A stretch of 64,000 nt of DNA from contig OZ020313.1 in assembly GCA_963971305.1 (NCBI GenBank), forward strand, positions 53,392,203 through 53,456,202, written 5' to 3'. Source of the DNA: Arcuatula senhousia. Taxonomy: Eukaryota > Mollusca > Bivalvia > Mytilida > Mytilidae. Under the pieces are notes generated by a model that worked only from the letters and a program-made list of their open reading frames with translations, did not search any database and was not told the DNA's origin. Of the stretch, positions 56,540-64,000 are shown piece by piece (the first letter of the stretch is position 1; each line of letters begins with the position of its first letter). A program made the translations under genes and the position numbers.

Positions 56540-58275
56540 CACGATGTTAAACTCCCCAGTCGGTCAGGAATTGACTCTACTTTTCAAAACTTTCATAAAT
56601 GGTCATCAATGTAGAAAATTAAAGGTCACCGTGACAGCCAGAAGCCAATGACTTCGTGCTTGTATATACATGATATATTTTAGAATCGGCCTAGATACAC
56701 ATACCATACTACATTTTGTAATTTGGTTGATGTGGCACTTGTCAGGTCACAAACTGCATCTGAAGCATGCATTGTGTTTAACATCACTAGGTGCACCTAC
56801 CATACCAATATGATTGGTGTGGCACTTGTCAGGAAGGAGGAATAGACTTCAACATTCTTCTGTAAAAAGTCATTCATGCGGAAAATGTAGGTTACAGGCA
56901 GCATCCGAAGCATGCATTGAGCTTAGCATCACTAGGTGCGCCTACCATACCAATATGATTGGTGTGGCACTTGTCAGGAAGGAGGAATAGACTTCAACAT
57001 TCTTCTGTAAATAAACTGTTAACACAGAGACATGTCTCGCCTGTCGCAACTGGACACAGTATAAAATGAAGTAAAAATCCTCCTTAAACTGATCTTAACT
57101 GATGCTTAAGCAGCTGCATACCAAATATAAATGGTAAACCATAACTGCTTTATATAAAACACTCATGACATAAGTAAAAAGTTAAAAAGTCAGTAGACTG
57201 TGACTGCAGGATCATACAGATAAAATACTTTTGAAATTGATCTGTACTGATGATAATGCAAGTGCATACCCAATATCAATGATGTACCATAACTGCTTCA
57301 TGTTAAACAGACGTAAGAAAAAAGGTTAACCTCGGCCAAATCGCTGTAAAATTTCAAAGTCAGTAGACCGTGACTGCAGAAGCATACAGATGAAATGCTT
57401 TTGAAATTGATCTGTACTAATGCTAATGCAAGTGCATACTCAATATCAATGGTGAACCATAACTGCTTCATGTTAAACAGACTTAAGAAAAAAGGTTAAC
57501 CTTGGCCAAATCAGTGTAAAATTTCAAAGTCAGTAGACCATGACTGCAGGAGCATACAGGTGAAATCCTTTCAAAACTTATCTGTACTGATGCTGATGCA
57601 ACTGCATACCAAATATCAATGGTGTAACATAACTGCTTCATGTTAAACAGACTTAAGAAAAAAGGTTAACCTCGGCCAAATCAGTGTAAAATTTCAAAGT
57701 CAGTAGACCGTGACTGCAGGAGCATACAGGTGAAATCCTTTTAAAACTGATCTGTACTGATGCTGATGCAACTGCATACCAAATATCAATGGTGTAACAT
57801 AACTAGTTCACACAAAACAGACTTAAGCAAAAACTTTAACCAATTGTGGACGCCGCCGCCGCCGCCGCCGCCGGAATCACCATACCTAAGTCTCGCCTTT
57901 TGCGACATTCGTCGCAGGCGAGACAAAAATCATTCATGCGGAAAATGTAGGTTACAGGCAGCATCCAAAGCATGCATTGAGCTTAGCATCACTAGGTGCG
58001 CCTACCATACCAATATGGTTGGTGTGGCACTTTTCAGGAAGCAGGAATGGACTTAAACCATTCTTCTGTAAGTGGTCATCCATGCAGAAAATATAGGTCA
58101 CATCCAGCATCCCAAGCATGCATTGTGCTTAGCATCATAAGGTGCACCTGCTATACCAATATGGTTGATGTGGCCCTCAGTAAGTGGGAATTTGGAAATA
58201 TGAGGATTTGGGACAGACGGATGGATGGACGGACCCAGACACTATATGCCCCTCTACTTTCGTAGGCAGGGCATA
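56540..58275. repeat. TATGCCC-type element with about 145-bp tandem units, interrupted
   Basis: Tandem units share GCATGCATTGNGCTTAGCAT and TACCAATATGATTGG. They occur before (about 56600-57010) and after (57925-58200) a nested MITE. The right end has GGACAGACGGATGGATGGAC and then TATATGCCCC...GGGCATAAAA, an inverted-repeat end like that at 21860. Frames of 89-98 codons over it reflect the repeats. Confidence 0.7.
57011..57924. mobile_element. Nested GTCTCGCC-type MITE with 170-bp tandem repeats
   Basis: The left end has GTCTCGCCTGTCGCAAC (57034). The right end is a hairpin, GTCTCGCC...GGCGAGAC (57890-57924). Inside, the words CAGTAGACYGTGACTGCAG occur at 57191, 57361, 57531 and 57701, exactly 170 bp apart. 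A GCC-repeat microsatellite lies at 57850-57873. It splits the surrounding tandem array between TTCTGTAA and TCATTCATGC. Confidence 0.8.
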
Positions 58276-59438
58276 AAAATACGAGGTTTAAAAGTTTAAA
58301 AGTTTCAGATTTCACCATGCAGATGCCTTTACTAAATATCTGATATTAAAATGACTGGCATGCCCCCAAAATTCATTTATTATTTATCAAATAATCCTCA
58401 GAGACACCCAGTATATAGAGTTATAATAATTTATACCCCAATAGATAGACATAGTGACCCTACCCCTAGAAATGCTTTCACCTTTATTGATGCAGATAAC
58501 GATACCTGGAGTAGCTTGTTAATGATTGAAGGTTCTTATAATCAAAGTCATTGATAACCTGCTTATTATTGATTGCAGATTCTAATGACCAAATTCATGG
58601 CTGTTGCATCATGTACATTTATTCTACACCCTGTACCTATCTATTAAAAATTTAAAGAATAATTTGAAAAGTAGGAAGACCTCTTTACCAGCTGATCTAA
58701 TAATCAGAAACAATATCTACTACAAGAAAATATTTTATTCCCCATCTGATAAATCCATAAAGTCCCTGTCAAACTCTTCTAAAGATACCTGAAAGTATAA
58801 ATATAACATAACTTTAGGATATTTAAACTGAGTACAAACATACCCTTACATAACACTGAATCAATAGCAATAAGGTTCTGCTGAAATCAAGCATGGCCGA
58901 TGTCTTTGCTTTACATGACATCTATTTTTCTTTCCTAAGATTGTAATGCTCCAAAGCATAATTATGCAGGGAGTCAATGATGTTTTCTAATTGATTTTTT
59001 TAAAACTTCCATGATATATTTTTTGTATTGTAATTAGTGCCTGGCAAAATAATTTCTTTTAATAAGTTTCTTTAAATTGTGTTTAAATCCATGGGACTAC
59101 CACCATTGTCATGTTAATATACTGATCATATATGTCTGTATTTGTAAATGCCCCTTGTAGGCACATAATTGGCTAATAAAATTTGTATTTGTATCTATGA
59201 TTCTCTCTGAACAGTATAAATAGATAGAAATATTCAATTAGCATATTTTCCCTCTTTTGGTGGGGTGTAACCATGGAGGGGGCAAAGTGCTGAGAATTTT
59301 ACTACTACTTTTTTTTTTATACCAAGAAAGTATGTTATCATTTTTGAAGAATTGATTTCATTTTACTTGTTTTAGATTCAATTCTAAATTAGAAACATTC
59401 GAAATATATTTTGCTAACTATATGCATTCTATCCTTAC
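58276..59438. other. Gene-free region, LINE-like 3' tail at its right part
   Basis: No supported gene. About 59140-59200 (ATGCCCCTTGTAGGCACATA followed by TTGGCTAATAAAATTTGTA) resembles a LINE 3' end, and compares with 19280-19325. The helicase's last exon should lie on the minus strand left of 59439, but I could not find it. Confidence 0.4.
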
Positions 59439-59703
59439 CTTTCCTTTTTTGAACTTCTTTAACATTTTAAAGTCTTTTTCTAAATCATCGTTATCATTAT
59501 CCTTTTCCTCTTCCACTTTGATTTGTTCCTGTTTCCTTTTCTTAGCCTTCAATTTGGTTTCTTTCCTCTGTTTCTTTGTCTCCTTCTTGCTACGTTTGTC
59601 TGACCACGGAATGGATCTGGGTGGACGAGATTTCTGAAGTTTGTTTTTATTTTCAATACCTTCACTTATATTCTTCTGTCTAACCTTTTCTCGAGCTTTA
59701 TCT
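59439..59703 (-). CDS. DDX55: DDX55/Spb4-type RNA helicase, C-terminal basic exon
   Basis: It begins after acceptor TTTTAG with DKAREKVRQKN, completing an arginine codon split after 60069. It continues as a lysine/arginine-rich low-complexity tail (SDKRSKKETKKQRKETKLK), an acidic stretch (EEEKDNDNDDLEKDF) and MLKKFKKGK before a GTAAGG donor. The order basic coil, acidic patch and LKKxKKGK is typical of the DDX55 tail, which helps hold pre-60S particles in the nucleolus. At least one further coding exon must follow. The frame beyond the donor to 59418 is intronic. Confidence 0.85.
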
Positions 59704-60068
59704 CTAAAATAATTCATTAAAACATTAAATGAAAATGCTAAAAATGACATATTAATAAATTGTTTATCTTGAGGAATGTCCACTCCACATCTTTGTTAAG
59801 CTAATGCCATGATGTATGTATTTACAAAGTTCTAATGATATATTTAATTTCTTAATTCAAACATATGTCAAATGTAAGAAAAATATGTTCAAAATGCATG
59901 ATTTCCCATCTTGCAACATTTTTTTGCAAATCACTGAATATGCTGAACCATAAAGTTGATGTTGGGGTATAATTTTATTGTGTCATGTCCAAACATTATA
60001 CATTTTTGTACATGTATTCCTATCTCTTAGACAAAATTCTTTCTATTTGTAGAATAAAACAACCTTAC

Positions 60069-60643
60069 CTGTAAGGTATACTTGCTACATCCATATCCAC
60101 AGGTGAGAAATTCTGTATCACTTTCCCTTTAAGTTCTGGCATTTTAGGAATTTTTAACAATCCAAAACCCGTAGCTAGTTTTCCAAAGTCTAAGTTTTTA
60201 ATACGGAATATCACACTACATTCATGTTTAATGTAAGACTGAACAAATGACACAAACGCCCTGGCACTTTTTTCGTAGATTGCACGGTCTTTAAGCAATA
60301 ACTTTTGTATTTTAGGTAAGTAATTGTGAACATCCGTCTTTTTACTGAATTGTTTTAACATGACTTTTTGATTGATTTCGATGAATTTGACATAAGAATC
60401 CTCGGTTGGTAAGAGAAACAAAAGAGCATTGCCAATGTTCCCTATTCTGGCCGTCCGTCCACATCTGTGAACGAAAGATTCTGCAGACTTTGGAGGATCG
60501 TATTGTACGACCCAGTTAACATCAGGAACGTCTATCCCTCTGGCCATTACGTCTGTACAAAGTAAGAGTCCATGTGAAAGTTTCCTGAACTTGTCCATAA
60601 TCTTATTCCTTTTCTGTTTTAATTTTCCATGGATACTCAAAAC
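60069..60643 (-). CDS. DDX55: DDX55/Spb4-type RNA helicase, C-lobe exon
   Basis: The exon runs from acceptor TTTTTTTTAG to donor GTAAGG after CCTTACAG. It encodes VLSIHGKLKQKRN, motif V in CTDVMARGIDVPDV, QYDPPKSAESFVHRCGRTAR (motif VI HRCGRTARIG) and LLFLLPTEDSYVKF. The downstream domain found in DDX55, DDX10, DDX18 and DDX31 proteins follows (FVSFVQSYIKHEC, LDFGKLATGFGLLKIPKMPE). The last block matches DDX55/Spb4 best. The 575-nt exon enters in phase 0 and leaves with two bases, consistent with its neighbours. The enzyme is an ATP-dependent RNA helicase for late nucleolar 60S ribosome assembly. Confidence 0.92.
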
Positions 60644-60839
60644 CTAAAAAAAAAGATAGGAATGGGATTTTTATATAATATAAATTTCTATACATCTATA
60701 TTTAATAAGAGGGTCTTAAAACTAATAATTGAAGTATAATCAGTATAAAATTGACAATTTTTTTTTTTTTTTTATATATAAGCTTTGTATTCATACATGT
60801 ATATCTGATGTCTATAATTTCAAATTTTCAGCTACAGCA

Positions 60840-60905
60840 ACTCTAATGAGTCTTGACTGGATGCACATCAGGTGTAGCAAAATTTATTGCATGGAAATTT
60901 GTTGT
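60840..60905 (+). repeat. Remnant of the SINE-like repeat seen at 5080-5535
   Basis: AATGAGTCTTGACTGGATG followed by CATCAGGTGTAGCAAAATTT matches the diverged core near 5120-5175. It lies in a helicase intron. Confidence 0.5.
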
Positions 60906-61250
60906 AATAAGGATTCAAAAACACACACATTTCATTTTTAAACCAAGAGCTAATATTAGGCAGGAGCTTTTGAATTAATTGCTTAATTGTGTGCAACATG
61001 TACACGATGAACATGAAATTCATGCTAAATTTTTATGTGCGATTTATGATTTCCCAACATTATATTCCTTTTACTTACTTATTGGTGAAAACTGGCATTA
61101 ACAATTTCTTTGTTATTTCAACTTAAGATTTGCATGAAAAAAGATAAAATGACCTAGGCATGATTTTCATATGCAACATATTTGTCTGTAAATAAAAGAA
61201 TTGAATACAAACTTTACAACAACTAAAAACTATTATGAATAATAATTAAC

Positions 61251-61732
61251 CTGATGATTTTTCATGATGTGTTCAATACATTTAGAGAAGTATTCTACAG
61301 CAGCACAAGTACTGAAGAACACCATGACTTTCTCTTTCCTATGACCCTGCAGGAAATCCAGCAGATAATTCAACTTTTCATCTGCATCCACAGTAATGTA
61401 ATGGTTCTGTAATGAAGACGGTGTCCTCTGTTCTTCCACGTCTTCTGACTTTTTCTCTTTCACATTAATTCTAACAGGGTTTCTGAGACCTGCTCTGATT
61501 AATTTTTCAACCTCATCAGTCTGAGTTGCAGAAAATAACCCAGTTCTTCTTTGTTTTGGTAAGTAGCGTAAGATAGTATTGATGCTGGCTTCAAATCCCA
61601 TGTCTAACAGGATATCAGCCTCATCCAGTACTAAAACTTCAAGGGCCCTAACTCTTCCAGCTAGGTTGCAGTTCATACTGTTTTTCTCCAGCATTGCCTC
61701 TAAACGTCCAGGAGTAGCAACTAAAATGTGAC
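61251..61732 (-). CDS. DDX55: DDX55/Spb4-type RNA helicase, DEAD-box exon
   Basis: It starts after acceptor AATTTCAG, two bases completing a glycine-like codon, then HILVATPGRLEAMLEK (motif Ib TPGR). Motif II is VLDEAD, motif III is FSATQT, and motif IV is VMVFFSTCAAVEYF. It ends KNHQ before GTTAAT. These are the conserved DEAD-box motifs in order. The Q motif and Walker A exons are expected beyond the right edge or hidden in the repeat-filled intron at 61733-64000. All three visible exons keep frame across GT-AG introns of 365 and 607 bp, so the gene looks intact. The frame 5' of the acceptor to 61844 is intronic. Confidence 0.92.
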
Positions 61733-61917
61733 CTGAAATTAAACACAAGTTAAACATATATTTATTGGTCAAAATACATTTCATCTTAAAAAAAGCAGAA
61801 AAAAAGGAACTCCACCACAGAATGTAATTAAATGAGCAAGACATTTAACAAGAAACATTTTATAAATTTATTACATTCATTGCGAGGGCACTTAAAGCAG
61901 CACAATTACAAAACTTA

Positions 61918-62540
61918 TTATACCCCCTGCAAACATAGTTTGGGGGTATATAGGAAACACCTTGTCTGTCTGTCTGTCTGTCCGTCCGTCCGTCTGTCCA
62001 CATAACTTGTAAGCGCTTCTCCTCCTAAACCGCTTGAAGGATTTTGCTGAAATTTAACATGAAGGAAGTAAATCATATGTAGATGTGCATGAAGAATTTT
62101 CATCACACTCTGACATCATTATGGGGAGATAATTGGACTTAGACTTTTTAAATACATTATTCAATGGGAGACCCCGTAAGCGCAACTCCTCCTAAACCGT
62201 CCGATGGATTTTGATGAAACTTTACATGAAGGAAGTACATCATATGTATATGTGCATGAAGAATTTTCATTGCACTCTGACATCATTTAGGGGAGATAAT
62301 TGGACTTAGACTTTTTAAATACATTATTCGATGGGAGACCTCGTAAGTGCAACTACTCATAACCTGCTTGATGGATTTTGATGAAACTTTACATGAAGGA
62401 AGTACATCATCTGTAGATGTGCATGAAGAATTTGTATTGCTCTTCATTATCATTGAGGGGAGATAACTGGACTTGTGATTTGAGTCCAATATGAAGCGGG
62501 GGGTATCCTTTTGTGAGCTTGCTCACAGTATTACTTGTTT
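61918..62540 (+). mobile_element. TACCCCC-type element with three 167-bp tandem units in helicase intron
   Basis: The left end is a small hairpin, TACCCCC...GGGGGTA (61921-61949), then a CTGTCTGTCTGTCTGTCCGT run. Units marked by GTAAGCGC/GTAAGTGC words start at 62009, 62176 and 62343, exactly 167 bp apart, each with a GGGGAGATAA word. The right end has GCGGGGGGTATCC and a GTGAGCTTGCTCAC hairpin. It has no coding frame. The 68-codon minus-strand frame is repeat sequence. Confidence 0.8.
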
Positions 62541-62900
62541 AAGGTTAACCTAACATTATAGTTTCTGATTAAGATAACCATTACATCATCAGCTATCTTA
62601 TTTTTGAGGGGATTATTTAAATTAAAACATTATTTCCTTGTACACATATGCTGCATATGGTTGATATTGTCGGTGCGCGAAATTTACTTTTTTGAGTGCA
62701 AGTACTTATAATTTAATACTTTGGGCTTTTGTCTTTCTTTTTTTTTTGTATTAAAAGTTCTGCTAATGAGAGGTTACTCATTGAATACAGCCACTTGACA
62801 CAAGTGACATTTCATCAATGTACATGTATGAAAGACGATTCAATGGGCAAATTAACCAGTGGGATTACCACATTTTAATTACATGTACATTGTATATTAT

Positions 62901-63274
62901 CAGGGATTGACACTTACGTTTTGATCTTGGTTGCCACTTTGGCTCCAAAATATAGAAAAATCTAGGAGCCAAGAAAATAAATTAGGCTCCAAGACAAAGA
63001 ACAATAATTTTAAATAGGTACATCATGTATAATTGTTTTTATTATATGATGAAATATTTTTAATCAATAGCTTTTAATAGTGTAATGGTATAAAAAATTA
63101 TTGATTTTGTTTTTACTTGTATAAAAAATTGAAAAAAACTGCATTAACATGATTTAAAGCATCATATGCTTAAATTATGGTCGCCAAATGGACTACCAAT
63201 AATAGGAAATTAAGTCGTCCAGCAAATTTCCAAGTAGCCGTGGGCGTCTGGGCACCTGTAAGTGTCAATCCCTG
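62901..63274. mobile_element. 374-bp hAT-like MITE
   Basis: Begins CAGGGATTGACACTTAC and ends GTAAGTGTCAATCCCTG, a perfect 17-bp inverted repeat with the CAGGG start typical of hAT ends. The target duplication is unclear (TATATTAT and TGTATATG flank it). It lies in the helicase intron. Confidence 0.8.
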
Positions 63275-63524
63275 TGTATATGCATGGTTAATGTAATTTT
63301 GTATTTAATTTCCAACTAAATTACAGGTTAAGTTAAGTATAATGTACTCTATAAAAATTATTCAATGGCTTAAAAGAATATCAAAAACAAGTTTGTACAT
63401 GTTGTATGTAAAAGACATTGTGAAAGTTGTGTATACTACTGTATACCAACTATCAGATGGTTAGGGATACTTTTCAAGTAATTTGTGTTCAATAAATCCC
63501 CCCAAAAGGATTTTCAGAACTTCC

Positions 63525-64000
63525 TTTTAAAACCTTAAATTTTCACTTTGTATCCACTGTATTATTTATAAGCACCACAGCGATCAAGTATGTCGGTTCT
63601 GTATGGTGATACAACTCTTAATCATTCATTGTTTTGACGTGGGGTGTCGGATTTAGAACTGATGTATTTGATTCTTTTACATCAATCGATAAATGTTTCT
63701 TAGCTAGTTGTCAGTAACTTCGAGTGTTCTCACTTCTCAAGAGAGTTCCTCCTAGTCTTGTTGTTTTCGTACAGTATTTTGTCTTAGGTTCTCTCTTGTT
63801 GAATTGAACTTTTGTCGATTGAGTTTTACAGTGTGTTTTATATGTAGCTTTGTGCAAGCTTATCAATAGGGGGAAGGTTGGATCCAAAAAACTAGTTTAA
63901 CCCCGCCACATTTTATATGTGCCTGTCCTAAGCCAGGAAACTTTGCCAAAGCCTTTGTTTGTCCTTGTCATTCTATGTTAACTGTTTTATGTCAAGAATT
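63525..64000 (+). mobile_element. 3' end of Penelope-like family P1, cut by window edge
   Basis: From TTAAATTTTCACTTTGTATC onward this is the complement of 10780-11235, the 3' untranslated part of the element at 10553-13789, with few differences. Similarity begins near the position of the RT stop codon, so this copy is 5'-truncated, and it runs off the window. Confidence 0.85.

Noticed and set aside
58351..58792. Frames of 67 and 62 codons left of the helicase gene
   Set aside because: No family resemblance, splice context or conservation was seen. A broken LINE origin is possible but could not be supported.

Overview
This is eukaryotic, AT-rich, repeat-dense DNA, most likely from a bivalve mollusc and probably mussel-like. 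The reasons are split genes with GT-AG introns, Toll-like receptor and C-type lectin loci present in several copies, a DEAD-box helicase with three visible exons, and a mixture of Penelope-like, LINE, Polinton and many TIR/MITE families. Several of these resemble repeats I associate with mussels; that species-level impression is recall and was not searched.

Layout. Positions 1-6400 hold a Toll-like receptor coding exon (725-2847) with one in-frame stop and one frameshift, then a decayed tandem copy (3643-4830) carrying a retroelement tail. Positions 6785-14754 hold a minus-strand secreted lectin gene: exon 1 at 14448-14754, exon 2 at 8588-8761, and two alternative-looking last exons at 7656-7891 and 6785-7002. 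Its introns contain reverse-transcriptase elements. Positions 16165-18725 are a fold-back element bordered by TTAA.

From 20194 to 39858 lies a plus-strand lectin gene of the same three-exon design (20194-20494, 21164-21352, 39620-39858), whose exons join in frame for 242 residues. Its 18-kb second intron holds a 7.0-kb Polinton/Maverick remnant (22255-29282), with a broken family B DNA polymerase and a LINE nested inside. It also holds a 9.4-kb near-perfect palindrome (29517-38945, arms about 4.6 kb, loop 211 bp). A third, broken lectin copy follows at 45384-55525, its last intron filled with further TIR elements. An unidentified last exon lies on the minus strand at 41858-42155.

Positions 55650-58275 are MITEs and tandem arrays with units of roughly 145-170 bp. 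On the minus strand, 59439-61732 gives three internal exons of a DDX55/Spb4-type RNA helicase, whose first and last exons are not seen. The right edge (63525-64000) is the 3' end of the same Penelope-like family found at 10553-13789.

The biology is that of innate-immune recognition genes (TLR, PAN-like plus C-type lectin) being duplicated, broken and filled with mobile DNA, beside one housekeeping gene for 60S ribosome assembly. The most unusual object is the large palindrome, which looks like a fold-back inverted duplication of a unit that already carried older inverted repeats.
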